Source: Semisulcospira habei (Eukaryota > Mollusca > Gastropoda > Semisulcospiridae). From it: DNA of 64,000 nt. Below the pieces are notes generated by a model. That model was not told the DNA's origin. It searched no databases and saw nothing but the letters and a program-made list of their open reading frames with translations. Below are positions 1-10,700 of the stretch, one piece after another. A program made the position numbers and the translations under genes. The stretch is taken from contig BTPG01000004.1 of the NCBI GenBank assembly GCA_036245525.1, positions 53,189,810-53,253,809 on the forward strand, in the 5' to 3' direction. Positions within the stretch are counted from its first letter, which is position 1. The number at the start of each line of letters is the position of its first letter.

Positions 1-46
1 AGCGCAAGACTGGCCTCACGCGACTGTTATAGTGATGCTGGTAACG

Positions 47-168
47 CGTTAACTCACTCAAAGTGCCCTGCATCAATAGCTGCGGAAGTGTCGTATAGCG
101 TTGCTTACGGCAACGCTATACGACACTTCCACAGCTATTGATGCGGGGCGCTTTTGAATGCGTGAACA
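47..168. repeat. Palindromic hairpin element
   Basis: Near-perfect inverted repeat. The inner arms are about 60-104 and 110-154 with a 5-base spacer, and weaker complementarity continues to GTTAACTCACTCAAAG on the left and CATTCAAAAGCGCCCC (as reverse complement) on the right. The TTAA at the left edge matches other palindromic MITE-like elements in this window. No coding capacity. Confidence 0.7.
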
Positions 169-169
169 C

Positions 170-833
170 TTGTTGGTTTATACCGCTGTTCTACCTGTAG
201 ATAAAATGCCAGTGTTGTATAGGTGCTGAGTGTTTGTGACCCACTGTGTCTGTATCATTTTTTTTTTTTTTTACTGTGGTGTCTCTGTTACGTTCGTGAC
301 GGTCTATAGTGCATTTTGGACTGTGGTGTCCGCGTGACGTTCGTGACTATTTTTAGTGCCCATGCTACTCTTTTACTCGCCTCTGTGTCGATGTGTAAAA
401 ATGTGTTACAATGCGTGTGTGCTGGTCTTTGATGCTGCACCTTACGGCCTGCAGCTGTAAGGCGCAAAGTCACAGAACAGCGCACGTGTGATGCCTCTGT
501 CGCGCTTGTGACCTCCCATGATGTCGATGCTTGTGATCGTTTGTGACGTCAATGTAACGCTCGTGACTGTCTTTGGTGTCCCCGTTACGCGCGTGACCAG
601 CCGTAACCAACTGTGTAACACGCGCAGCCTTCGGCTACACCGGTATGCTGTGGCGTCACGTGACACACATTTCAGGCGGCTTATTGGTTTGGCGGGGAGA
701 ACTGGACATCCAGTTGTCTCCTCTGCGCGACGAACACAGACATAAATTGTTCGTGCAAGAGGCAACGATCTTCATCACTCACCCCCATGTAGCCCAGCAA
801 GAGTCTAAGATGTCATTTCACCCGCAGGAGGCA
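170..833. other. Non-coding, degenerate short repeats
   Basis: No supported gene. Stretches between 270 and 600 repeat a degenerate motif resembling GTNACGTTCGTGACTGT, in which GTGAC recurs many times. A T-tract lies at 257-272. A small imperfect hairpin near 430-475 (CTTACGGCC against GGCGCAAAG-type arms) resembles the hairpin at 27111-27179. Open frames here are short and lack any family signal. Confidence 0.5.
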
Positions 834-866
834 GTCTGCCAGGGCTCATGAGGATCCATGCCTCTT
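834..866. repeat. Half copy of palindrome family P2
   Basis: One arm of the P2 hairpin family (GGCTCATGAGGATC followed by ATGCCTCTTG). The second arm is missing. Complete copies lie at 15001-15066, 17655-17714, 19102-19165 and 28942-29005. Confidence 0.65.
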
Positions 867-941
867 GCTGTGGGAAGGTGTTTGATAAAGCCCAGTAGTA
901 CCTGTTTCAAGGAACCACCTTTTGTGCAAGACGAAGAGATC

Positions 942-1033
942 TTAACCCTTTGGGTGTCGGTAGCGGTTGTAGTCGCGATGATTCCTTTAGGAATCATCGC
1001 GACAACAACCGCTACCGACACCCCAAAAGTTAA
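942..1033. repeat. TTAA-bounded perfect hairpin, copy 1
   Basis: Near-perfect palindrome whose arms begin TTAACCCTTTGGGTGTCGG and meet at GATTCCTTTAGGAATC. It is bounded by TTAA on both sides and shares its right TTAA with the next hairpin. It looks like a MITE-type foldback element at a TTAA target. No coding capacity. Confidence 0.75.
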
Positions 1034-1095
1034 CTCTTTCGAGACGTGCCGCTTTACGCCGCGAATCCGGATGCGGCACGTCTCGAAAGAGTTAA
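1030..1095. repeat. TTAA-bounded hairpin, copy 2 (back to back)
   Basis: Second palindrome directly joined to the first. Its arms are AACTCTTTCGAGACGTGCCGC and the complement, around a loop of about 20 bases. It is bounded by TTAA at 1030-1033 and 1092-1095. Confidence 0.75.
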
Positions 1096-1796
1096 AAGAC
1101 AGGCGCTCTTGTAAAAGAAGCCCGAAAGGGCGACACGTGTCACATGTCATAAAAGAACGTCATTTAGGCGACTACTGAAATGCGGCTGTGGGGCTAAATG
1201 GGTTAATACACTGACAGTTCTTGCATGCTACAAGATCTCAATGACAATGATAGTTCAAGGATAGTGCCAAAAGTAGTTTGACACCTCCATAGTTGTTATT
1301 TCTCCTGATCTGCAAAGTAGTCTCCAGAGAGCAACTTTGGGGATTTAGACCCTAAAACTCAAAGCTGTTACTCCCTCAGCAGGCAGCCACAGGTACTGTA
1401 ATGAGCACCAGTGGCCACATCCGCAAGAGAGATGTGCAAAAAGTAAATCAGTTTTCGCATGATCAAAACATTCATCAGAACAGTGTTAATGGTAGCTACC
1501 CATGCCTGTAGCTTCACAACAGTGTGTTTATTTATAATTATAAAAAGAAAGAAAATAAAGGGAGGCGTGTTGCAAAAGTGTAGAAGTGGCCCAAATGCCT
1601 GAAATTTTATCACAGTGCAACTTGTCACGCGTTGGTGCAAGCGCAAATCAAACTGTCCATGCACCACTTCCCTGGCTACAGTCTACTGAGCAGCAATTTG
1701 CTATCAAAGTTGCCATCCCCTTGGCCACCACTCGCCCTCTAAACGTTTATGATTGGAACTGAAGACATCACTACAACAGAATCAATCTACACTCAC
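1096..1796. other. Non-coding stretch, probably intron or downstream host DNA
   Basis: No supported gene. The start (1190-1205) carries GGGGCTAAATGGGTTAA, a phrase that also ends MITE-like elements elsewhere (16851-16863). The text at 1250-1350 (caaggatagtgccaaaag, ctccagagagcaactttgg) resembles the flanks of the P1 MITE family and suggests a decayed copy. The 99-aa minus-strand frame at 1368-1667 has no recognisable domain. Confidence 0.4.
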
Positions 1797-1897
1797 TTTG
1801 TGTCCTCTTCAATCTGCCACTTAAAGTCTGGATCCTCCTTAGACTTGGCCAAAGACCTCAACACAGCATGAGCCACCAATGCTGCTGCTATCTTGTC
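1797..1897 (-). CDS. Host gene exon, probably downstream of exon 13005-13139
   Basis: Internal exon predicted from splice sites. On the minus strand the intron ends TTTTATCCACAG before 1897, and the donor GTGAGT (1791-1796) follows 1797. The 101-nt exon reads 33 codons in phase 0 and leaves two bases. The peptide is alanine-rich then charged, beginning DKIAAALVAHAVLRSLAKSK and ending in an acidic stretch, and is likely helical. Phase 0 at its acceptor fits the phase-0 donor of the exon at 13005-13139, so I infer one gene with an 11-kb intron between them. I do not recognise the protein. Exons beyond the left edge of the window are expected. The gene linkage is inference; the splice signals and open frame are seen directly. 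Confidence 0.5.
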
Positions 1898-2061
1898 CTG
1901 TGGATAAAACGCACAATGTCTAGAAAAGTCAAATACAATGAGAAAAAAATACAATGTGCACAATGTGCATAAACTGACTTTACTGACTAGGCTCATGTCC
2001 CTCCTAAATTGCATATAATCATAATAATAATAATCATGGCTTGACTTCGCGAACGAAGATT

Positions 2062-5000
2062 CTATAGGGCTTGCCCAAGTCGTCTGCAGGCATTTTCGTG
2101 ACTGCGGAGGCCAATCCGGGACAGGCAGGTTCGACCGCAGTGGCTGCAGGGGAAGGTCTGGTCAGGGTTCTGAGTTACGACAACTCTGTTTTTTCTCCTG
2201 AGCCGCTTGTCCTTGAGGTTAGCTCTGCGAGTCCTCAAAGGAGACGGCTGCCTTGTGAATGGTGGAGCGCCAGGTGTCACGGTCCGCAGCAAGCGAAGAC
2301 CACTGGCGGTGGTCGATTTGGCAGGCACTAAGTGACTTCTTGAGACCGTCTTTGTATCTCTTCTTTGGTGCCCCTCTGTCTCGGTGTCCAGTGGCGAGCT
2401 CGCCGAACAGAGTGATCTTGGGTAGGCGATGATCCTCCATCCTGGAGACATGCCCCGCCCAGCGAAGCTGTGTCCGCAGCAGCAAAAGCATCGATGCTCA
2501 AAGTTTCCGCCTGTTCAAGGACCTCGACGTTGGCGACATAGTCACTCCAGTGAATGCTGAGGATGGTACGCAGGCAGCGCTGGTGAAAGCGTTCGAGGAG
2601 TCGTAGTTGGCTGCGGTAGAGGGCCCAGGACTCGGAACCGTACAGCAGGGTGGTGAGGACGACAGCTCTGTACACGCTGATCTGGGTGCCTTTTTTCAGC
2701 TGTTGATTGTGCCACACCCGCTTGAATAGTCGCCCGAAAGCACTGTTCGCTTTTGCCAGCCTGTTGTCCAGCTCCTTGTCCAGCTTGGCGTCTGACGTGA
2801 TGATGCAGCCGAGGTAGGTAAACTGGTGTACAGACTTCAGTTCGGACTCGCCGATGGTGATGTGGGGAGGGCGATGCTCTTCCTTGGGTGCTGGCTGATG
2901 AAGGACCTCTGTCTTTTTCAGACTGACCTCAAGTCCAAAGAGCTGGGCGGCATCTGCGAAGCATGACGTAATGCGCTGCAAGGCTCTCTCTGTGTGTGCA
3001 ACGAGGGCAGCGTCATCAGCAAAGAGCAGCTCACGAATCAGTTGGTCTAGGGTTTTCGTGTGGGCCTGCAGTCGTCTGAGGTTGAACAGGCTGCCATCGA
3101 GACGATACCTGATGTACACTGCATCGTCATCGTCGAGGTCCACTGTGGCCTGCTTCAACATCATGCTGAAGAAGATGGTGAAAAGGGTCGGTGCCAGCAC
3201 GCAGCCTTGCTTCACGCCGTTGCGAATGGGGAATGGTTCTGAGAGGTCACTGTTTAGTCTGACCTGGCCTTGCTGGTCCTCGTGGAGCTGGACGATCATG
3301 TTGAGGAACTTTGGGGGACAGCCTAGTCGCTCCAGGATCTGCCACATACCTTGCCTGCTCACAGTGTCAAATGCTTTGTTCTGCTCGCGGCACTTCTCCT
3401 GAAGCTGTCTCAGCACAAAGACCATGTCGGTGGTACTCCTGTTGGCTCTGAAGCCACACTGGCCCTCTGGGAGGTGGTCTTCAGCGATGGCAGGTACCAG
3501 CCGATTCAGGAGCAACCTTGCGAGAATTTTCCCGGCAATGGACAGCAGGGTAATTCCACGATAATTAGAGCAGGCAGACTTCTCTCCTTTGTTCTTGTAC
3601 AGGGTGATGATGACTGCATCACGGAGATCCTTTGGTAGTGTTCCTTTTTCCCAGCAGCAGAGAAAGAGGTCGTGGAGCTTGTTGTGCAGTGCTGGGCCTC
3701 CATGTTTCCAGATCTCTGGCGGGATTCCGTCAATGCCTGCTGCTTTGCCACTCTTGAGCTGGTGGATGGCTGTGAGGGTCTCTTCGGCGGTGGGCGGTTC
3801 GTCCAATTCAACCTTTAGTGGAAGGTGTGGGATTTGGAGGATGACTGTTTCTTGAACAGTGCGCTCAGCGCCGAAGAGGTCCTGAAAGTATTCCGACCAG
3901 CGGTTTAAGATAAAGGTATTATCTGTGAGGAGTGCCTGTTCATCAGCGCTTCGCAGGGGACTTTGTACCAGGTGCCTAGGGCCATACACTGCTTTCAGTG
4001 CTTCGTAGAAGCCCCTGTAGTCACCGTTGTCAGCGCAGAGCTGGGTCCTCTGTGCGAGTCTGGACCACCACTCGTTCTGGAGTTCTCTAAGCTTGAGCTG
4101 GAGACTGCTGCAGATGAGGCGGAAGGCAGACTTCTTCACAGGGCAGGAAGGCTGGGCTAGGTGGGCCTGGTGGGCGGCTCTTTTTTTTGCTAGAAGTTCC
4201 TGGATCTCTATGTCGTTTTCGTCAAACCAGTCTTTGTTCCTCTTTCTAGCAAAGCCCAAGACTTCCACAGAAGATTTTACAATAGCAGTTTTCAGTTGTT
4301 CCCAGAGTGTTTCAGGGGAGGAGTCTGCTGGATCAACTGTGTCTTTGAGCATGCGCTGTAAATCGGCCTGAAGGGCAGCTTTCTTGTCGTCACGCTGAAG
4401 GCTGGCAACATCAAGCTTTTTCTTGGGGGGCCCCCTTTCTTGGGTTTCAGCTTGAGGCGGAGCCTGAGTTTGCAGCGAACAAGGCGGTGGTCAGTGTGGC
4501 ACTCTGCGCTGGGCATCACTCTGGTGAGGAGGACGTCACTGCGGTCCCTCTGACGCACTAGGACATAGTCCATAAGGTGCCAGTGCTTGGAGCGAGGATG
4601 CATCCAGGTGGTCTTTCGACTGTCCTTTTGCTGGAAAGTAGTGTTGGTGATGACAAGTTGCTGCTCTGCACAGAGCTCCAACAGTAGGCGACCATTGTCA
4701 TTGCAGTTCCCAACGCCATGCTTGCCGAGGACTCCTTTCCAGGCTTCAGAGTCTTGGCCCACTCTGGCGTTGAAGTCGCCAAGGATGATGACTTTGTTGT
4801 CTGCAGGGGTACTCTGCAGGAGGCTGCGCAAGTCAGAGTAGAACCTGTCTTTTTCTGCAGGCTCTGCCAGGAGGGTTGGGGAGTACACACTGAGAAGGGT
4901 GACGTATTGCTGGTGTCTCAGTGGGAGGCGCATGGACATGATGCGGTCGGAGTGACCCGTTGGTAGGTTTTCTAACTTAGTCGCAATGGGGGTCTTCACC

Positions 5001-5254
5001 ATGAAGCCCACGCCTGAGAGCCGTCTTTCTGATGCAGGCCTGCCTGACCAGTAGAGGGTGTAGCCAGCGCCAAGTTCTTGGAGGCTGCCTTCCTCCGGGA
5101 GGCGTACTTCGCTGAGCGCGGCGATGTCGATGTTTAACCTCCGCAATTCATGGGCAATGAGGGCGGAGCGACGCTCAGGGCGTCCGCTGTCTGCTGTGTT
5201 GAGCATGGTTCGGATGTTCCAGCATGCTACGTTGAGTCCGGTCGTGGTCGTCAT
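2062..5254 (-). pseudogene. LINE-A endonuclease-reverse transcriptase, inactivated
   Basis: Copy-and-paste retrotransposition protein. The endonuclease starts at ATG 5254 and shows CWNIRTM, a DIAALSEVRL block, ILGDFNARVG and the terminal SAECHTDHRLV (catalytic D-H), as in exonuclease-endonuclease-phosphatase enzymes. The reverse transcriptase follows with KAAGIDGIPPEIWK, GFRANRSTTD, NGVKQGCVLAP and the catalytic ELLFADDAALV. The C-terminus carries a CSHCGRTCLSRIGLRSH zinc finger and stops at 2062. Three lesions are visible: a frameshift near 4425-4432 in a G/C run between endonuclease and RT; a 33-base in-frame deletion near 3375 that removes the motif A aspartate (intact copy 2 has FVDLTKAFD); and a frameshift near 2486. 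The copy is therefore dead. Confidence 0.85.
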
Positions 5255-5589
5255 GAGAGTGGATCCGTTGTTTTTTTTTCTTGTTTTCTGACCGCATGAG
5301 AAGATGCCCGTTGACCGCGGCTAGCCAACTGGGGTTACGAGGGGATGAGCTTTGGTTAGGCCACCTTTTCTAGGCCCCCTCTCCGTGTGGAGCAAGCAGT
5401 GCTGTCCCTAGAGAAGGCTGCTTGGTCGTTCAGGGTGTGCCGAGTGACGTTGTCATCCCCAGGTCAACATCAGGCGACCAATATCCTGAACCGCCTGCAT
5501 GCAGGTTTGAGACTGCGGCTTCCAGTGACATCTTTCACCTGCCGTTTTGCCCTTGCCCATCGCTACAGGACTTGGAAAGTTCAGTGTCA

Positions 5590-5934
5590 TAGTCCGTGGG
5601 CGTTTCCTAAAGCCTGCGCGGTGGAGCTTTTTGGTGGAGTGCAGTGTGCGCAGTACTGGCCCCACCCTTTAAACCCTTGGTTCGTTTGCCATGGCCTAGC
5701 AAGCTGGGACGGTGGCATCGAGGTCCTCAGGTCGTAGGTTTTATATCAGACTGTCCTTGTCTTAGTCTCTGGCTCAAAAGTCTTCCCCGGAGACACGGGG
5801 GCTTTGATGTCAGGGGTTTCCTCCCTTAGCCTTTCCGCAGCCAAGCGGCCAGGCCTGCAAGGCAGCTGGGGACTCGTGGGGGCCGGGGTCGTCTATGTCC
5901 CGTGCAGATGTGAACATCTGCCCACTGCCCAGAC
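5590..5934 (-). repeat. LINE-A 5' region shared with 13168-13505
   Basis: About 340 bases nearly identical to 13168-13505 in the same orientation, differing at only a few positions. It lies upstream of the endonuclease start at 5254 and is best read as the 5' untranslated and promoter region of LINE-A. No open frame is convincing. Confidence 0.7.
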
Positions 5935-5935
5935 G

Positions 5936-6037
5936 GTGACACTTACCAGAGGAGAAAAATCCAAGCCGGAACCCGGTATCGAACCTCGCACCTTTGGCAT
6001 TGGAGGCAGACGCCTTAACCACTGCGCCACTTCCCCG
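5936..6037 (-). mobile_element. SINE tRNA-like head
   Basis: On the minus strand a tRNA-like RNA polymerase III promoter is visible: A box TGGCGCAGTGG at 6019-6029 and B box GGTTCGATACC at 5975-5985, the latter fitting the GGTTCRANNCC consensus. It ends CTCCTCTGGTAAGTGTCACC, the same phrase as in the SINE at 62348-62785. Downstream it runs straight into the 5' region of LINE-A copy 1, and upstream it abuts an ATA microsatellite. It is a SINE head rather than a working tRNA gene, because no cloverleaf acceptor pairing was seen. Confidence 0.7.
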
Positions 6038-6040
6038 CCA

Positions 6041-6068
6041 TAATAATAATAATAATAATAATAATAAT
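6041..6068. repeat. (TAA)n microsatellite, LINE-A copy 2 tail
   Basis: Nine or so TAA units directly following, on the minus strand, the 3' end of LINE-A copy 2. It is typical of the short-unit tail of this kind of LINE. Confidence 0.8.
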
Positions 6069-7597
6069 CTCTCTTGGCTTGACTTCGCGAACGAAGATTT
6101 TATAGGAGTTGCCCGCCACGACGTCTGCAGGCTTGTTCGTGGCTGCGGAGGCCAATCCGAGACAGGCAGGTTCGACCGCAGTGGCTGCAGGGGAAGGTAT
6201 GGCCAGGGTTCTGAGCTGCGGCATCTCTGTTTTTTCTCCTGAGCCGCTTGTCCTTAAGGCTAGCTCTGTGAGAGTCCTCAAAGGAGACAGCTGCCTTGTA
6301 AATGGTGGAGCGCCAGGTGTCACGGTCCGCAGCAAGCGAAGACCACTGGTGGTGGTCGATTTGGCAGGCACTAAGTGACTTCTTGAGACAGTCTTTGTAT
6401 CTCTTCTTTGGTGCCCCTCTGTCACGGTGTCCAGTAGCAAGCTCGCCGAACAGGGTGATCTTTGGTAGGCGATGATCCTCCATCCTGGAGACATGCCCCG
6501 CCCAGCGGAGCTGTGTCCGCAGCAGCAAAGCCTCGATGCTCACAGTTTCAGCCTGTTCAAGGACCTCGACGTTGGTGACATAGTCACTCCAGTGAATGCC
6601 CAGGATGGTACGCAGGCAGCGCTGGTGGAAGCGTTCGAGGAGTCGTAGTTGGCTGCGGTAGAGGGCCCAGGACTCGGAACCATACAGCAGAGTGGGGAGG
6701 ACCACAGCTCTGTACACGCTGATCTTGGTGCCTGTTTTCAGCTGTTGATTGTGCCACACCCGCTTGAAAAGTCGCCCGAAAGCGCTGTTCGCTTTTGCCA
6801 GCCTGCTGTCAAGCTCCTTGTCCAGCTTGGCGTCCGACGTGATAATGCAGCCAAGGTAAGTAAACTGGTGCACTGACTTTAGTTCAGACTCGCCAATGGT
6901 GATGTGAGGAGGGCGATACACTGTCTTGGGTGCCGGCTGATGGAGGACCTCTGTCTTTTTCAGACTGACCTCGAGTCCAAAGAGCTGGGCAGCATCTGCG
7001 AAGCAAGACGTGATGCGCTGCAGGGCTCTCTCTGTGTGTGCAACGAGGGCAGCATCATCAGCAAAAAGCAGCTCACGAATCAGTTGGTCTAGGGTTTTCG
7101 TGTGGGCCTGCAGTCGTCTGAGGTTGAACAGGCTGCCATCGAGACGATACCTGATGTACACTGCATCGTCATCATCGAGGTCCACTGTGGCCTGCTTCAA
7201 CATCATGCTAAAAAAGATGGTAAAGAGGGTCGGTGCCAGCAAGCAGCCCTGCTTTACGCCGTTGAGAATGGGGAATGGTTCTGAGAGGTCATTGTTGAGT
7301 CTGACCTGGCCTTGCTGGTCCTCGTGTAGCTGGACAATCATGTTGAGGAACTTTGGGGGACAGCCAAGTCTCTCCAGGATCTGCCACATGTCTTGCCTGC
7401 TCACAGTGTCGAACGCTTTTGTTAGGTCGACAAATGTTACATACAGCCCTTTGTTCTGCTCGCGGCACTTCTCCTGTAGCTGTCTCAGCACAAAGACCAT
7501 ATCGGTGGTGCTCCTGTTTGCTCTGAAGCCACACTGGCCCTCTGGGAGGTGGTCTTCAGCGATGGCAGGTACCAGCCGATTCAGGAGCAGCCTTGTA
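6069..7597 (-). mobile_element. LINE-A copy 2, 5'-truncated
   Basis: Minus-strand LINE-A fragment with the same 3' hairpin end (CTTCGTTCGCGAAG) as copies 1 and 3. It is cut off at about 7597, inside the reverse transcriptase just before the GQCGFRANRST block, as expected from incomplete target-primed reverse transcription. Beyond 7597 the sequence changes to unrelated AT-rich DNA and then satellite. Confidence 0.85.
6100..7597 (-). pseudogene. LINE-A reverse transcriptase C-terminal two-thirds
   Basis: An open frame of at least 466 codons ends at the TAA at 6100-6102. It keeps reverse transcriptase motif A (FVDLTKAFDTVS), the NGVKQGCLLAP block, the catalytic ELLFADDAALV, the conserved FTYLGCIITSD and LLYGSESWALY regions, and a C-terminal CSHCGRTCLSRIGLRSH zinc finger. 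No internal stop is seen. The endonuclease and the first part of the reverse transcriptase are missing through 5' truncation, so it cannot be autonomous. It serves as the reference showing what copy 1 lost. Confidence 0.85.
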
Positions 7598-7747
7598 CAT
7601 AGTATTTGAGAAAAAATAAATTATGTCAAAATATAGCTATTATTGACCTATTTCCTGATCCCTTTGACTTCGACCTTTGTGAGAGGTCACTCAAATTGGT
7701 ATGTTTAGAAAGGTCTTACCACAAAGTTCTTAAGGCAAATGGCAATA

Positions 7748-10700
7748 AAGAGTATCTATCTAATCTATCTAATCTAATCTATCTAATCTAATCTATCTAA
7801 TCTAATCTGTCTAATCTAATCTATCTAATCTAATCTATCTAATCTAATCTATCTAATCTAATCTATCTATCTAATCTAATCTAATCTATCTATCTATCTA
7901 TCTAATCAATCTATCTATCTATCTAATCTAATCTATCTATCTATCTAATCTAATCTATCTATCTAATCTAATCAATCTAATCTTATCTATCTAATCTATC
8001 TAATCTAATCTTATCTATCTAATCTGATCTAATCTCATCTTATCTCATCTGATCTAATCTCATCTTATCTCATCTGATCTAATCTCATCTTATCTCATCT
8101 GATCTAATCTCATCTTATCTCATCTGATCTAATCTATCTTATCTCATCTGATCTAATTTATCTTATCTCATCTGATCTGATCTAATTTATCTTATCTCAT
8201 CTGATCTGATCTAATTTATCTTATCTCATCTGATCTGATCTATTTATCTATCTTATCTCATCTGATCGATCTATCTATCTTATCTCATCTGATCTGATCT
8301 ATTTATCTTATCTCATCTGATCTGATCTATTTATCTTATCTCATCTGATCTGATCTATCTATCTTATCTCATCTGATCTGATCTATTTATCTTATCTCAT
8401 CTGATCTGATCTATTTATCTTATCTCATCTGATCTGATCTATTTATCTTATCTCATCTGATCTGATCTATTTATCTTATCTCATCTGATCTGATCTATTT
8501 ATCTTATCTCATCTGATCTGATCTATTTATCTTATCTCATCTGATCTGATCTATTTATCTTATCTCATCTGATCTGATCTATTTATCTTATCTCATCTGA
8601 TCTGATCTATTTATCTTATCTCATCTGATCTGATCTATTTATCTTATCTCATCTGATCTGATCTATTTATCTTATCTCATCTGATCTATTTATCTTATCT
8701 CATCTGATCTGATCTATTTATCTTATCTCATCTGATCTATCTATCTATCTATCTTATCTCATCTGATCTATCTATCTTATCTCATCTGATCTATCTATCT
8801 ATCTATCTTATCTCATCTGATCTATCTATCTATCTATCTTATCTCATCTGATCTATCTATCTATCTATCTTATCTCATCTGATCTATCTATCTATCTATC
8901 TTATCTCATCTGATCTATCTATCTATCTATCTTATCTCATCTGATCTATCTATCTATCTTATCTCATCTGATCTATCTATCTATCTTATCTCATCTGATC
9001 TATCTATCTATCTTATCTCATCTGATCTATCTATCTATCTTATCTCATCTGATCTATCTAATCTCATCTGATCTATCTATCTATCTAATCTCATCTGATC
9101 TATCTATCTATCTAATCTCATCTGATCTATCTATCTATCTAATCTCATCTGATCTATCTATCTATCTAATCTCATCTGATCTATCTATCTATCTAATCTC
9201 ATCTGATCTATCTATCTATCTAATCTCATCTGATCTATGTCATCTCATCTCATCTCATCTCATCTCTCTATCTCTCTATCTCTCTATCTATCTATCTATC
9301 TCATCTGATCTATCTATCTAATCTATCTATCTATCTAATCTATCTAATCTATCTCATCTATCTAATCTATCTATCTCATCTATTTAATCTAATCTAATCT
9401 ATCTTATCTAATCTAATCTATATTATCTAATCTCATCTTATCTATCTTATCTAATCTCATGTTATTTATCTTACCTAATCTCATCTTATCTATCTTATCT
9501 CATCTAATCTCATCTATCTTATCTCATCTAATCTCATCTATCTTATCTCATCTGATCTATCTTATCTCATCTGATCTATCTATCTTATCTCATCTGATCT
9601 ATCTATCTTATCTCATCTGATCTATCTATCTATCTTATCTCATCTGATCTATCTATCTTATCTCATCTGATGTATCTATCTTATCTCATCTCATCTGATG
9701 TATCTATCTTATCTCATCTGATGTATCTATCTATCTTATCTCATCTGATGTATCTATCTATCTTAGTATCTATCTTATCTCATCTGATGTATCTATCTAT
9801 CTTATCTCATCTGATTTATCTATCTATCTATCTATCTATCTCATCTGATTTATCTATCTATCTCATCTGATTTATCTATCTATCTATCTATCTATCTCAT
9901 CTGATTTATCAATCTATCTCATCTGATCTATCTCATCTGATCTATCTCATCTGATCTATCTCATCTGATCTATCTCATCTGATCTATCTATCTCATCTGA
10001 TCTATCTATCTCATCTGATCTATCTATCTCATCTCATCTGATCTATCTATCTCATCTCATCTGATCTATCTATCTCATCTCATCTGATCTATCTCATTAT
10101 CTATCTCATTATCTATCTCTCTCTCTATCTCTCTCTCTCTATCTCTCTAATCTATCTATCTATCTAATCTATCCTGATCTCATCTCATCTCATCCCATCC
10201 CATCCCATCCCATCCCATCCCACCCCACCCCACCCCGATCTGATCTGTCTATCTCATCTGATCTATCTATCTAATCTATCTAATCTAATCTTATCTATCT
10301 TATCTAATCTCATCTTATCTATCTTATCTAATATATTATCTATCTTATCTCCTCTAATATCATCTTATCTCATCTGATCTCCTCTAATATCATCTTATCT
10401 CATCTGATCTCATCTGATCTCATCTAATCTCATCTGATCTCATCTAATCTCATCTAATCTCATCTTATCTAATCTCATCTGATCTCATCTAATCTCATCT
10501 TATCTCATCTTATCTCATCTAATCTCATCTAATCTCATCTGATCTCATCTTATCTCATCTTATCTCATCTTATCTCATCTGATCTCATCTGATCTCATCT
10601 GATCTCATCTGATCTCATCTGATCATCTAATCTCATCTTATCTCATCTGATCTCATCTATCTATTTTTCTATCTAATCTCATCTGATCTCATCTATCTAT

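Larger units (their letters stand above)
2037..5935 (-). mobile_element. LINE-A copy 1, near full length non-LTR retrotransposon
   Basis: A non-LTR retrotransposon on the minus strand. In order of transcription it has a 5' region (5935 to 5255), an apurinic-type endonuclease, a reverse transcriptase, a C-terminal zinc finger, and a short 3' end holding the palindrome CTTCGTTCGCGAAG followed by an ATAATAAT tail (about 2020-2037). The same 3' end ends copies at 6069 and 56832. The 5' region 5590-5934 recurs at 13168-13505. It encodes one large broken protein (see 2062-5254). Domain order is that of APE-type LINEs; the exact clade cannot be settled by eye. Confidence 0.85.

Noticed and set aside
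2971..3402. 143-codon plus-strand frame opposite LINE-A
   Set aside because: A mirror-strand shadow of the reverse transcriptase; the same frame reappears opposite copy 2 at 7010-7609.
5936..6037. A tRNA gene
   Set aside because: A and B boxes are present but no complete cloverleaf was seen, and the sequence continues as a SINE/LINE. Treated as a SINE head; the same holds for 62348-62450.
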